Below are positions 27,765 through 37,520 of a DNA stretch of 64,000 nt, piece after piece. Made by a program: the position numbers and the translations under genes. Within the stretch, counting starts at the first letter, position 1, and every line of letters begins with the position of its first letter. The stretch comes from Korobacter sp963703075 (GTDB lineage: Bacteria > Acidobacteriota > Terriglobia > Terriglobales > Acidobacteriaceae). Where the stretch lies: contig OY969786.1 of the NCBI GenBank assembly GCA_963703075.1, positions 2,604,001-2,668,000 on the forward strand, in the 5' to 3' direction. The notes beneath the pieces are model-generated. The model was not told the origin of the DNA. It made no database searches and saw nothing but the letters and a program-made list of their open reading frames with translations.

Positions 27765-30700
27765 CGGCTCCTCGGTTGTCTATTACTCGCCTGAGTATTA
27801 GCGCACAAACTACGGCGCTGCGAATCGCGGTGGCAAGCTCCGATGCGGTTGTCTTCGTGGTGCTGAAGAGAATGTTACTTTCCGCGGATAGCCTTAACTG
27901 ATCCTGATCGGTTGGTTCCGCGACCAGCTTCCCGCGACCGAATTGCCGATGCGCTGAAATCAATGTTGATATCTCGTCGTGATCCGCGGTCTCGATAGAC
28001 GTAATTAGTGACCTGACGGAAATTCTTACTCGCCCTCGTTTCGTGGCACTAAGCTCAATTTCGACATCTTTGAGCTGCGCAGGAACAGTAGTTGATGGTA
28101 CAAGTTTCGCGATGTCAAGCCCGTCGATTGCGATGGAGCCTGCTCGCAGGGTTTCGCTGGCCCGATGAAAGTTGAGCGGAAGAACTTGTTGAGCGCCTAT
28201 AACCAACTCCTTGAACTTGCCACTGTAGTCCGAAACGTTGGTACCGTAAGGCATTCGCACATCTGATTTCCCAATGAGACCTGGCGAGATCTCAAACGAA
28301 GTACGAAGCGGTTCACGGTTGGCGGCAATGGGTACAGCAGCGCTCAGGATCCCATTTGAGACATCCACTGTTGGATCGCCTCCCGCACTCACCTGCATCG
28401 CCTCGTGCATCAGATTGAGGAATCGGTTCATGCGTCGAAAGATCTCGCGCACTTGGATAATCTCAACCGTATCCGGCAAATACGGGAAAAACACCTGGAG
28501 AAAATCGCCCTCAGTGACGCCCATCGCGCGGTCTAGTTTTCGATGAATCAAAGACCCGATCCGATCGACCCGACCGGTACGCTGCTCCATGGAAGAAGGC
28601 GTCCACGTGATTCCATAATGAACGACACGGGAGCAGAACGTGTGAAGATCCTCACCCTCTTGAACTACGTCGGTAGTGATCAAGACATAAGGGTATCCAG
28701 GCATCCGAAATTGTGTGACCAATTGTTGGTTGAATTGGCCCCACATGCCGCCGATTGGAGTTTGACGCTGTAGAGCTGAGCGGTAGAAGCCTGGGAGATC
28801 ACGTAGATGCTTGGTATCCAAACCGGGAAAATTTACATTCGCAATCAGCTCACAATTGCCCGCAACCTGGGCAATCTCTCGCAATGAGCTGAACGGTACA
28901 GATCTCTGGGTCTCCAGCAGATCGAGAAAATCTCTAGCTAGCTCCTCGGAAGATTGGTCACTTCTCTCCGCAGCACTGCGGTGTAAGGACGGGAGACGTC
29001 GAACTGCGAGTGACCAAAGATCAACGATTGGATGTCCGAGGGTTACCACGGAAGTAAGCAACTCTCTTTGTTGCTCACGGCGACGAAAATAGGCACGGAA
29101 GTCGTTTGCTGGCTCGTGTTCTTTCCAGTTCAATTCGTCGGCGAGAGTGTTTCGTTGCGCTAGTCCTGTGAAAAAAGTCGATGGGTCAAGGAACTGCTCG
29201 ACAGCAGGGAAGCTTTGGGGCACAGGAAACGAGCTGCTAAAGTTCTCCGGGAAGCGCTCCTCCAGGATAACGCGTGCTCGACGGCCAGATTCCGTTTCCT
29301 GGCGAGCTAAGAACCGCAATGCGGCTTCCTGATAGGCCAGGAATACACGACGCCGGGGAAATCGTTTTTGCCGAGACGAGCGCCTGAAAAGGTGAAATGC
29401 CCTCGCTCGAATCTCCTCAGCAGAGACATCCGGGCACGCCTTTTGCCAAGCCGCAAAGACGTTTGCATCAGTGACAGCAAGATTTAGAGCAAGGCGAATA
29501 TAGTTGTCTTCAAAGAACGTCGATAGTGTCGTCCCCTCCCCTCCGAGGCGAATTTTTCGGAAGTGTGCACCAGAAACCACTCCCTCCGGCCCTTCGCCCC
29601 GAAAGAACCAAGCAAAAAAGTTGTCAGCACTCCCCTCGTCTTTGTCTTCTTGGATTTCCTCGCACAGCGGCGTCTCCCCATTAATGTGAGCGACGGGAGC
29701 TGGACGATTGCTCCTTCTTCCACGCCATGCCTCGGCGTAATCTTCAAAACACTTTTCGAGCTGTCGCATCGCGCCGCTATTGCCCGCTAGCTGAACGCGC
29801 AAATAACCCATCACCCATTTGTCGTAATACTGCGCTACTTTATCTTGCAGCTCTCGAACACTGGCAATTCGTCGCACGAAAATGAGCGATTTCTCGCCTT
29901 TTAACACCCAGTTCCATAATTGCTCCGCAACTGCATCCATTTTTGGATGCGGCATGGGCGCATTGAAGCAGGCTTCATAACTGCGGGCGATCTTCTGCAG
30001 TGACGGAGTATCGATGCCGTCTTTCTCTGTCGAGGTTCGTGCTTGCTCATCTTGATCAAAGGTTGGGTCGGGATTTGTTTTGTCGACCTTCGCCGTCTGC
30101 AAAAAACTCTCAAAGGACGAGAGCATACCTACTTGGAAACTACGACTGAAATAGCCGTTCGACTTTCTACCAGTCTGCTCGAGAACTTCTGCCACCTTCT
30201 TTTGGACAAGTGCAATTACCAATCTCTGGCTAACATCCGCCAGCTGCATGGACTCATCGTGCGCTTGGACGCCGCCACCGCGCCATTCCCGCCGATACAT
30301 GTTTTTCGTATGGGGCTGCCCATTGATAGTGAGCGACATCACTCGCCTCACCAAGAAGCGCCTTGCGATGTCTTTTCGTTGGCCATCATCGCGTTGTTCG
30401 TCTCGAAGCTCTCGTGCGAGATTTCCTAAGCAAAGAACATCCATCTGGTTCCATAGCTCACGGAAGCTGGTTTCGATCGGAGTTGCGGAGAGCGCAAGAA
30501 CGCGATCGGCCTTGATTCCGCCGCCGTTGAAAATGCCCGCTTCCTCGTCTGGGTGTCCAAGCGCCAATGCTAATGTCCGGTTCCTGGCAGAAACCTGTGT
30601 GCTACTTCCAAACCCGTGTTTTAAATTATGTGCCTCGTCGACCACGACCAAATCAAATGATGGCATGATCGCGTTGACGGCCCGTGCAATCGAGTCTTTG

Positions 30701-31275
30701 AACGCAGCTTTATTTCGCAAGGACAGCTGATCCGCAGGAAGCCAACGTAGCTCGCGCACAACCTTGGAGCGATATTCTGCCCATTTTTCCTGATATCGTT
30801 CCTCTTTATCCGATAGTCCGAAGCTAAAGCTGCTCATGCGCAACAGAAAATCGCGGTTCGCATTGAATGCGACAGCACGAACAAACTCAAGCAGATTTCC
30901 ACACTCGACCACCTCTCTTGCCGGAGTTCCCCCGAAGGTACACACTCGATGGTCAACGGTCTGCCAGTTGTTGGACGCGAAGTTGTGAATTTCCTTCTGC
31001 CATTTTCGTTGCAAATTTTCTCTAGGCACAAGATAAAGAACTCGCAGGTCAGGATGGAAATGCCGCATCAATGCGATCATGCCGAGCGCGACATAAGTCT
31101 TCCCCATACCAACTTCGTCTGCGATATAAGCAAAACGCTCTTTGGCTAAGATGTTGTGCAGCGCCACTGCGCCCTGCAACTGTTGCTCTGCGAAAGAAAA
31201 CGCACCTGGATGTTTGCCGCCAAAGTTGATCAGCTGAGCCGCTAATCCCATCCCAATTGGCGCGATCGACTTCAT
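27748..31275 (-). CDS. SNF2-family helicase of the PLD-associated operon
   Basis: A 1175-residue SNF2 ATPase. Motif I is IADEVGMGKTYVALG, motif II VVVDEAHNLKHGF, motif III ALSATPIETSFREL; the second lobe has LITTDVVQEGEDLHTF and EQRTGRVDRIGSL. A long insertion of about 400 residues, rich in charged helices, separates the two lobes. The start ATG overlaps the TGA of the PLD gene (ATGA). With the PLD nuclease it probably forms a DNA-translocating cleavage complex; this is inferred from gene order. It is clearly distinct from the other two SNF2 proteins in this window. Confidence 0.88.
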   Translation of the reverse strand: MKSIAPIGMGLAAQLINFGGKHPGAFSFAEQQLQGAVALHNILAKERFAYIADEVGMGKTYVALGMIALMRHFHPDLRVLYLVPRENLQRKWQKEIHNFASNNWQTVDHRVCTFGGTPAREVVECGNLLEFVRAVAFNANRDFLLRMSSFSFGLSDKEERYQEKWAEYRSKVVRELRWLPADQLSLRNKAAFKDSIARAVNAIMPSFDLVVVDEAHNLKHGFGSSTQVSARNRTLALALGHPDEEAGIFNGGGIKADRVLALSATPIETSFRELWNQMDVLCLGNLARELRDEQRDDGQRKDIARRFLVRRVMSLTINGQPHTKNMYRREWRGGGVQAHDESMQLADVSQRLVIALVQKKVAEVLEQTGRKSNGYFSRSFQVGMLSSFESFLQTAKVDKTNPDPTFDQDEQARTSTEKDGIDTPSLQKIARSYEACFNAPMPHPKMDAVAEQLWNWVLKGEKSLIFVRRIASVRELQDKVAQYYDKWVMGYLRVQLAGNSGAMRQLEKCFEDYAEAWRGRRSNRPAPVAHINGETPLCEEIQEDKDEGSADNFFAWFFRGEGPEGVVSGAHFRKIRLGGEGTTLSTFFEDNYIRLALNLAVTDANVFAAWQKACPDVSAEEIRARAFHLFRRSSRQKRFPRRRVFLAYQEAALRFLARQETESGRRARVILEERFPENFSSSFPVPQSFPAVEQFLDPSTFFTGLAQRNTLADELNWKEHEPANDFRAYFRRREQQRELLTSVVTLGHPIVDLWSLAVRRLPSLHRSAAERSDQSSEELARDFLDLLETQRSVPFSSLREIAQVAGNCELIANVNFPGLDTKHLRDLPGFYRSALQRQTPIGGMWGQFNQQLVTQFRMPGYPYVLITTDVVQEGEDLHTFCSRVVHYGITWTPSSMEQRTGRVDRIGSLIHRKLDRAMGVTEGDFLQVFFPYLPDTVEIIQVREIFRRMNRFLNLMHEAMQVSAGGDPTVDVSNGILSAAVPIAANREPLRTSFEISPGLIGKSDVRMPYGTNVSDYSGKFKELVIGAQQVLPLNFHRASETLRAGSIAIDGLDIAKLVPSTTVPAQLKDVEIELSATKRGRVRISVRSLITSIETADHDEISTLISAHRQFGRGKLVAEPTDQDQLRLSAESNILFSTTKTTASELATAIRSAVVCALILRRVIDNRGADAAHS

Positions 31276-33317
31276 AACTGGTCCTGTTGCGCAACCACCG
31301 GAATCTCCATGACGAACATTTTTTCAAACCAGTCCAAGAAGATATCTGAGGTGTCGTCGCTCTTCCGTTGTAACTGTTCTCGCGCTTTTGCCAGCGACGC
31401 GTCGATCAGATCTCGTACCTCTGCGATCTCTCTTTTGTAATCAGCCATCCAAGCGGCAAGCTCCGGCTGCAATTCCCGAAGAATCTGCGACGAACACAAC
31501 AAAATTACATAGCGATTCACATCGTCGAAATCGCCAGGTTCGGAGAGTCGGTTGACCAGTACCTTCAAGGAGTCATGTTTCGAGCCGAAAAGAAGACATT
31601 TGGCTTCACCGGGATGGCCGTTGAACACTGATTCCTCGACGAGCTGTCGAAAGCAGGAAAATGCATGAAAAATTCCAGCGAAGCGGTCGAACATCGAGTG
31701 AATCACTGGTTGCTCGGCGGGCGAAGTCTCGATCGTGCTCGCTCGTGCATTTGCCAGTTTCTCCAACTTGTCAGCAATGTGAGCAGCCCTCTGCTCCGGC
31801 GAAAGCAGCGACCAAAACTCGAGAATTTCCTCCGGTTTCAGAGCGACCGTCAGGGAGGGTTTTGCGATCATCCCTTCCTCTCGCACAAGCACCATTTGTG
31901 GAGCGCAACTCTCTGGGGTTATCTCGACGATGGAGGTTGCCAATAACCCCTCCCGGAATCCTTGGCCGACCTCGTCAGGCAAGTCCCTCCACTGGTCATA
32001 CTCGATAGGATCAAGCCGTATGATCGGCAGCGATCGGTGTCTTATCTCCGCTCGAAGTGGCATGTCTTGGCTGCTTTTCCAAAAGTAGGAAAGGCAAGAA
32101 GTCTCCCAATCGAACTCCACAACAACTTCATACCACTTCAGGTTCGAGCTGTTAGGTTCTTCGGCGGGTTCAAAGCTCTCCGGAGGATACGTCTGTTCAT
32201 CCCGCTTCAACCACCAATCCATCGTCGGGCTAGACGCCTCGGATACGACGGCAGATTCGAGATTCCCGGAACGCGCGTTCGAATGGGCAGCTTCAGTCAT
32301 GTTCACCGACCCAACTGCCAGGAACTCCTGATCACGTGCAATCGAAAACAACCGGTAGACCTTCGCATGGACGAAGCGGTCTGCGCTATGCTCATGTCGG
32401 CTGGAATATCGGGTCAGCTCGGCTGGCAACAAGCCCCATGTGACCCTTGGAATGGCTGACACCGCCTCAAAATATTCCTTGCGACAGAGGATCTTGCCTT
32501 CTGGAGACCGCGATAGGAATATCCGTGTCTGGCGTGGCTGCAGTTCCTCTAGGAATTCCTGTAATGCGACTGCCTCGTCCGTGTTATCGAAATAAGGTGA
32601 AATGATCTCCAAGTTGAACTCGCCAGGATCGATGCCCATCTCTTCAACGACGAACTTCCCAAATCGTTGTTGGCCGGCGAATAGCCTCGGACGTCGAGTA
32701 CCGTTCTGTGTCTTCTTCAAGGCGCTTTCGGTCTTGTAACGGAGAAACTTGCGAATCTCTTCAATGGCGGACTGAAGCGCGCCTGTCTTTTCATGCTGCG
32801 TGACTCGTGACAAGAGCCCGTCTTCTCCCAAGAGATCATCCCGAATGAGCGTCTTGGAACCTTCGGGAATCTCTAGGGCGTGAACCGCTTCCAGATTCCG
32901 CCACCAGCCGGACTGTGTCAGATTCGCTGACGTGGTGATCAATAGCAGACTGCTGCCGCGGAAAAATTCTGTGTCCTCTTCCAACAGCAGGATTATGTTC
33001 TTCGGATGGAAGACACCGCCAGGTCGACATGCTCCGAAACGGCGATAATCGAGCGCAGCAGATTCAGTTCCAACCAGCGCCCGGACGTCGTAATAAACAG
33101 CTACTTGATCAACCTTTCTGAGGACATCTTCGGCTTGAGCCAAGGCCACTCGAGGATTGCGACTCCAGTCGCAGTCGAAAAGAGTTTGGATTACTTCTGT
33201 TTCGAAGAAAGACGGTTCAAACTCGTACGTAAGGAAGACTGCGACCCGAACCTTACGCCGGCCAATTCGCCGCCGTAGTTCGTCCGAAAGAGGCAACGGT
33301 TTTGGTGTATTTGCCAC
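31272..33317 (-). CDS. Phospholipase D-superfamily nuclease
   Basis: The protein has about 681 residues and two PLD half-sites. The first is VFHPKNIILLL with SANLTQSGWWRNLE; the second is RFVHAKVYRLF with GSVNMTEAAHSNARSGNLE. Each holds the H-x-K core, and the pair forms one active site in this superfamily, which includes DNA nucleases. The helical C-terminal 250 residues are unassigned. The GTG at 33317 overlaps the TAG of the preceding gene by one base (tagtg) and is the most economical start; an ATG at 33386 would overlap that gene by 70 bases. It sits between the unknown protein and the SNF2 helicase in a four-gene operon. Confidence 0.85.
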   Translation of the reverse strand: MANTPKPLPLSDELRRRIGRRKVRVAVFLTYEFEPSFFETEVIQTLFDCDWSRNPRVALAQAEDVLRKVDQVAVYYDVRALVGTESAALDYRRFGACRPGGVFHPKNIILLLEEDTEFFRGSSLLLITTSANLTQSGWWRNLEAVHALEIPEGSKTLIRDDLLGEDGLLSRVTQHEKTGALQSAIEEIRKFLRYKTESALKKTQNGTRRPRLFAGQQRFGKFVVEEMGIDPGEFNLEIISPYFDNTDEAVALQEFLEELQPRQTRIFLSRSPEGKILCRKEYFEAVSAIPRVTWGLLPAELTRYSSRHEHSADRFVHAKVYRLFSIARDQEFLAVGSVNMTEAAHSNARSGNLESAVVSEASSPTMDWWLKRDEQTYPPESFEPAEEPNSSNLKWYEVVVEFDWETSCLSYFWKSSQDMPLRAEIRHRSLPIIRLDPIEYDQWRDLPDEVGQGFREGLLATSIVEITPESCAPQMVLVREEGMIAKPSLTVALKPEEILEFWSLLSPEQRAAHIADKLEKLANARASTIETSPAEQPVIHSMFDRFAGIFHAFSCFRQLVEESVFNGHPGEAKCLLFGSKHDSLKVLVNRLSEPGDFDDVNRYVILLCSSQILRELQPELAAWMADYKREIAEVRDLIDASLAKAREQLQRKSDDTSDIFLDWFEKMFVMEIPVVAQQDQL

Positions 33318-34687
33318 TACGTGCTCTTCCCGAGAAGCGACCCGCCGACGATTTTCAATGCGTTGAGGAAGTAAGTATTCGTCCATGCCAGGGGCGCGCT
33401 AGACCGCTCCATAAGCACGTCAGACTCTCCGGCATAAATCACTTCAATCCGGCCGTTCCGGATTTCAGCCCATGGTGCACCGCCGCGGCGTGCCATAACT
33501 GTTTGGTTTTGGGTCAATACGAGAGCAATGCAGGCCTCAAAGTCACCGTCGCGCAGTGCCCTAGCGAGCTCGACCAGCCGGGTGGAAGTGCCAGCTGTTC
33601 CCTGTTCGCGGGCTGCGGCATCGATGAACGTCCGCGCCTCGATGATGCCGTCAACATCTATGTAACGCAGTCCCCTTCCCCATTGCCCTTGAAGCTCTTT
33701 GCTAATTGCCGTGACGAGCTGATTACGTTGCTGGAGGATGTACCCAAACAGCTGCTGGGCTGGGGCGAGTACCTGCTCAAGAACCCGGATCCTTCCGAGC
33801 CACTCAATCACCGTGTCTTCCGCCGCGCCTGTGGAAATTGCTTTATGAGCAAGTAGCGTCTCTACCTCTTTCATGCCAAATTCTTCTTTCCAGCCGTTGT
33901 GAGCGTCGTTGTGGACTTTAAGGAGCTGCCACAGAGCGGCCTGAGCGCCATCGGATTTGCATATCGTTCCCTCAACCAAACGGGGAAGATAGAATGCCCG
34001 TTCCTCTGCAACAAATGTCGGTCGGTGTATCTCCGCCAAGGCTCGTCCGATCGCACTTTGCTTTAGCCGAGGTTCGAAGTTCGTTTCAGCCGCTTCTAGC
34101 AGCTTCAACAAAGAATCGAATTTCGCACCTCGGCGCTCAAATGCTGGCAGCATTTGTTGTTCGACAAACCGTTGCGTATCCGGACTGACGCCAACCCGTG
34201 AAGGCAAAAGGAATCCGCTGCTGACCGAGGCAACACTGTAAAGCCCCCAGAGGCCATACGTTTTCTGGCTCGCGAGAATTTGGCCGTCCTGATCTGCGCT
34301 GACGCGAGCGCACCCTCCTCCGTTCACCAAACGCGCCTGAGCCCTACGAATACCCCTTATCGTGGCGATATCGTCACCGGTTTCCTTTGCCCATGCGATT
34401 CGGCTATATGCGACCAGTTGCTCCAACCGCAAGAACGGGTCAACGTATAGATTGGCTGCCACCCTTCCAGACCGAACGAGATCTGAGGCAAGATAATGTC
34501 CGAGAATAAGGGTTGTGAAACCTCGCACCGAGGTCGTGACCGTGGTCAGATTCCCGATCAGCTGGCGACCGAAGAATCCCCAAATGGGTTGAGAGCCGAG
34601 GGGATCACGGGAATCCTTCAAGGCAATCTCGGGATCAACATCGGTGAAAAAGAAACCAGGTTCAACTGCAATGGTAGCAACGACCAT
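33317..34687 (-). CDS. Unrecognised protein, first gene of the PLD-SNF2 operon
   Basis: A 456-residue soluble protein that I do not recognise. It begins MVVATIAVEPGFFFTDVDP, is largely helical, and contains GGGCARVSADQDGQILASQK near residue 120. No membrane segment, zinc site or nucleotide-binding motif is visible. As the operon leader preceding a PLD nuclease and SNF2 ATPase it could be the recognition or sensor subunit. The ATG at 34687 is preferred; the longer frame opens with TTG at 34699. The stop overlaps the PLD start by one base, which argues strongly that it belongs to the same system. Confidence 0.75.
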   Translation of the reverse strand: MVVATIAVEPGFFFTDVDPEIALKDSRDPLGSQPIWGFFGRQLIGNLTTVTTSVRGFTTLILGHYLASDLVRSGRVAANLYVDPFLRLEQLVAYSRIAWAKETGDDIATIRGIRRAQARLVNGGGCARVSADQDGQILASQKTYGLWGLYSVASVSSGFLLPSRVGVSPDTQRFVEQQMLPAFERRGAKFDSLLKLLEAAETNFEPRLKQSAIGRALAEIHRPTFVAEERAFYLPRLVEGTICKSDGAQAALWQLLKVHNDAHNGWKEEFGMKEVETLLAHKAISTGAAEDTVIEWLGRIRVLEQVLAPAQQLFGYILQQRNQLVTAISKELQGQWGRGLRYIDVDGIIEARTFIDAAAREQGTAGTSTRLVELARALRDGDFEACIALVLTQNQTVMARRGGAPWAEIRNGRIEVIYAGESDVLMERSSAPLAWTNTYFLNALKIVGGSLLGKST

Positions 34688-35063
34688 TTTGGAGTCCAAC
34701 TTCCTCAGTCTCTGGCGACAGCGTTACCACCTGGGTGATGCCGATATGCAGGACGGATCACTTAAAATAGGCAACTGTCCATCAGTCCGAGGTCGGCGTA
34801 GGCAGATGCGTGAGCTCTGGACAGTGCACTTCATCAGACTAGAGTGTGATCCCGGACTGATTGACGCTGAGAATCGCGACGATGATACCCTTTTTTTCGA
34901 TGTAATTGGGCAGAATTGAATTCGATAGTTGCCAGGGAAGTATTCTTCCCCTTCCTTATTCCTTGAGTGTCTACTCAGGCTCGTCTTCAACCAGACCGTT
35001 CAACTCACCAATTCGGCAAAAGCGACGCGACCTTGAGCAAACCAACGAATAGTCGTACGAACG
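34688..35063. other. Intergenic region upstream of the PLD-SNF2 operon
   Basis: No gene is supported. It lies between the minus-strand operon and a plus-strand gene fragment, and so should hold the operon promoter. I see no strong hairpin or repeat. Confidence 0.35.
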
Positions 35064-35327
35064 GTGAATTTAGATGAGGCCGGATCGCAATCCAGCATTC
35101 TCAACAATGATGATCAGCCCTGGTTCCGTGAAAAGGTATTGTGGGCGCAGGACGTTTTCTACAGATCGCAGAATATGACTCAGAGCTACGACATCATCGG
35201 CGACATGCATGGGTATGCGGACAAACTAGTCGCGTTACTCGAGAAAATGGGATACGAGCAGCTAGGGCTTTGGGGAGAACGAACCCCCGTCAAAAAGGGT
35301 GCGTCACTATCGTCAATCAAGGCGTAG
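35064..35327 (+). pseudogene. N-terminal fragment of a metallophosphoesterase
   Basis: From 35175 the frame reads MTQSYDIIGDMHGYADKLVA and LLEKMGYEQLG, the first metal-binding block (D-x-H) of a calcineurin-like phosphoesterase of the PrpE/serine-threonine phosphatase type. The next required block (GDxVDRGP) is absent: the frame degenerates after about 35285 and stops at 35327. Only about 40 of some 230-300 residues remain, so this is a truncated relic. The cut probably marks a recombination junction near 35285. Confidence 0.6.
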
Positions 35328-35420
35328 TTTGAGCTCACTTCGGCAAACTCCTTCTGCACCGTCGCTGGGCGTAAGTTATCATCGAGGATTGGGTGGCTAA
35401 AAATCGACCATTCGTACACA

Positions 35421-36178
35421 GTGTTTGACCGAGATGTTTTTCAGTCCGTTTGGGAGTCAAAGTGGCCAAGTTTCGTAGCGGCTCATCCCAGCAAATGGGC
35501 TACCACGTTGAAGTACGCCACGGATGGTTACGATTATCGTTCGTTAAGAAGTTTGATCGCCTTTTGCTACGATCCGGAGCCGTCGCCACGAGAGATCGAA
35601 CGAATCTTGTCAACCTCTTCGATTAAATCAACGCTACGGCACTGCACTCCGCAATTCTTTGCGATGTATGAAATCATGCGAGCCGTCAGTGGTATCGCAA
35701 GCTGCAAGGATTGGTCTTCGAACGATGGCCAGAGGTACTGCTGGCCATAGCAGTGGACGCCTTCATAGAAGGCAAGATCGGCAAGGCTTGGTTTCAGTCA
35801 TTTGCAAGGCTTCCTTCGATGGAGACCGAGAGTTGGCTGGAGCTATCACGAGCTGAAAAAAGGTTGGTTCGATCTGGATTGTCGGGAACTACGCCGGGAA
35901 CCCGAATCTACCGCTGGCAGAGCGGCAAAGAGGTCTTGAGCGAGCAATGGTCCAATTGCGTTGGAGTAGCTGACGCGCGCCGGTTCTTGGACTTCTTAAC
36001 CGTCGCGTATGAGAATGATTGGCCCATCCGCAGACTTCGGAAGGACGCGAAATTGGCAACGGGCGAACCATCTCCAGCAACTTTGCGTGAAAGCGCCTTC
36101 GGCAAGTCTGTGCTTCTGCCCATGCTGAGATTCAGTAAGAAAATTGAGCGGCCCTGCATTTATCGTTCTTGGGAATAA
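35421..36178 (+). CDS. Hypothetical protein split by a frameshift
   Basis: Two plus-strand frames with coding character, 35421-about 35690 (KYATDGYDYRSLRSLIAFCY, CTPQFFAMYEIM) and about 35670-36178 (QWYRKLQGLVFERWPEVLLA, AWFQSFARLPSMETESWLEL), appear to join near 35665-35690. The combined protein would have about 250 residues and be mainly helical. I recognise no family. It may be a decayed gene in the fragment-rich zone or a sound gene with an indel error. Confidence 0.45.
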
Positions 36179-36192
36179 TTGGCATCCGGCGT

Positions 36193-36384
36193 TTAGCCTT
36201 TAGAGCGCTTGTCGATGATGCGGAACACAGCCAGCCTCACTCCGTTCACTCGCACAATTTCCAGCAATGTGCCCTTGAAGGCGCCCTCATTCTTCCTGAT
36301 TAGCCGCCAACCAGAACCTTTGACGAGTTTCTCTCCGCGAGGAACCTTGCCGTCTACCCCCGGCACGCTGGTCATGTTGTTCAT
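36193..36384 (-). CDS. Small hypothetical protein
   Basis: This 63-residue basic protein starts MNNMTSVPGVDGKVPRGEKL and has a beta-like core (WRLIRKNEGAFKGTLLEIVR). I chose the ATG at 36384 because the ribosome site aaggtgg is correctly placed before it; longer in-frame starts at 36420 and 36483 lack one. No family is recognised. Confidence 0.5.
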   Translation of the reverse strand: MNNMTSVPGVDGKVPRGEKLVKGSGWRLIRKNEGAFKGTLLEIVRVNGVRLAVFRIIDKRSKG

Positions 36385-36594
36385 AACGCCACCTTTTAAG
36401 AAGTGAATTACCAACGGCATCCTAGCGTGTGAGCCGAACAGAGTCACGGGATTTCGCCTTTCTCTTCGAAAGATCTTGACCATGAGAGTGCCGATATACG
36501 CAGCTGTGAAGCCGCTTCAGCAAGGGAGACCTTCTCTGGAACTCGATATCGACCTGTATGGCAGACACCGCAGGGTGCCTCCGCCCATCCGTGA

Positions 36595-37086
36595 TCATTC
36601 CACCATCGGTCCCCCCTCCACCTTCTCTCTCATTTCTTCCATCCAATTCGACTCTGCTCGGCTCACAGCTTCCGCAGCCGTAGCCGCCCCGCTCGCCACC
36701 TCTATCAGCGCCATGCTGTAAGTGCTGGTGGTATTTATCGAGCCGAACACGAGCCACCGGAATTGGTCGTCGTTGATATCAGCCTCGAACACCGGTATGC
36801 AGGCCTTGTATCGCAGTTCCCCATCGTCGAAATCGAGAACGAATGCTCCTGCGAGATCCCAGTTGATCCAGGCCACAGCCTCCGCCATCTCGGGCCGCTT
36901 GTAGACAGGCACGAAGATCGGGATGCCGAGTTCAACGTGCAGTACTTCGTTTCGGTATCGCACAATCAATCGTGAGCCGACCGATCCCGTTACCACGTAG
37001 CAACTGACGTGCTCCTCATCACTCTGTAGGCCAGTGGTCAGCCCATTGTCTCGACAAAACTGCTCAACTGTTTGGATAACTGTCAT
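36595..37086 (-). CDS. YbjN-domain protein
   Basis: A 163-residue protein matching the YbjN family (secretion-chaperone-like fold). Landmarks are ELGIPIFVPVYKRPEMAEAV, then AWINWDLAGAFVLDFDDGEL and RYKACIPVFEADI. These are the three conserved blocks of the domain. The family is thought to act in sensing or as a chaperone; the precise role is unknown. The ATG at 37086 has a good ribosome site (gagga) just upstream. The longer open frame to 37269 would overlap the divergent small gene and is rejected. Confidence 0.75.
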   Translation of the reverse strand: MTVIQTVEQFCRDNGLTTGLQSDEEHVSCYVVTGSVGSRLIVRYRNEVLHVELGIPIFVPVYKRPEMAEAVAWINWDLAGAFVLDFDDGELRYKACIPVFEADINDDQFRWLVFGSINTTSTYSMALIEVASGAATAAEAVSRAESNWMEEMREKVEGGPMVE

Positions 37087-37179
37087 TGGTTCCTCACGGC
37101 TGGACAGCAAACCTTGCCATGACGGTATCAACCGATTGATACGGATCGACAGGTCGCTGCTGTCGGCATAGGAGGCGCT

Positions 37180-37362
37180 ATGCCAAGAGTGTGGGACAAC
37201 AGAGGAAACCTGATCGGAAGTATACGTCGGGTGCCAAAGGGCTTCAACGTGTATGACCGGAATAGCCAACCAGCGGGATCAGTAAGGCCGACGGGAACGT
37301 ATGACAAGAATGGAAGGAAGGTTACGGGCAGCAAGGAACCGGGGTTGTTGTTCAACAGATGA
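37180..37362 (+). CDS. Small basic protein with W/Y-D-x-x-G repeats
   Basis: A 60-residue protein, MPRVWDNRGNLIGSIRRVPK, with the repeated pattern (W/Y)D-x-x-G/N...IG or V plus basic residues: VWDNRGNLIGSIR, VYDRNSQPAGSVR, TYDKNGRKVTGS. The ribosome site aggagg lies four bases before the ATG and is one of the strongest in the window, which supports a real gene despite its size. It is divergent from the YbjN gene. No function is known to me. Confidence 0.62.
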   Translation: MPRVWDNRGNLIGSIRRVPKGFNVYDRNSQPAGSVRPTGTYDKNGRKVTGSKEPGLLFNR

Positions 37363-37520
37363 GAGGCGACCCTTGTGACCCCTTGTTGTTCCTCGCTTTG
37401 TACTTTCAAGCTTCTTTGCTTTCGTACAACTGCGTTTAAGTGAGCCGCTCATGGGACGTCTAGCCCCTAGTTCTAGAGAGCGTTTTGGATATATGCAAGT
37501 TCATGCACAATCGGATTCTT

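Noticed and set aside
2256..33317. Dpd (7-deazaguanine DNA modification) system
   Set aside because: SNF2 and PLD proteins recall DpdE and DpdK, but no tRNA-guanine-transglycosylase-like DpdA or preQ0 pathway gene is present.
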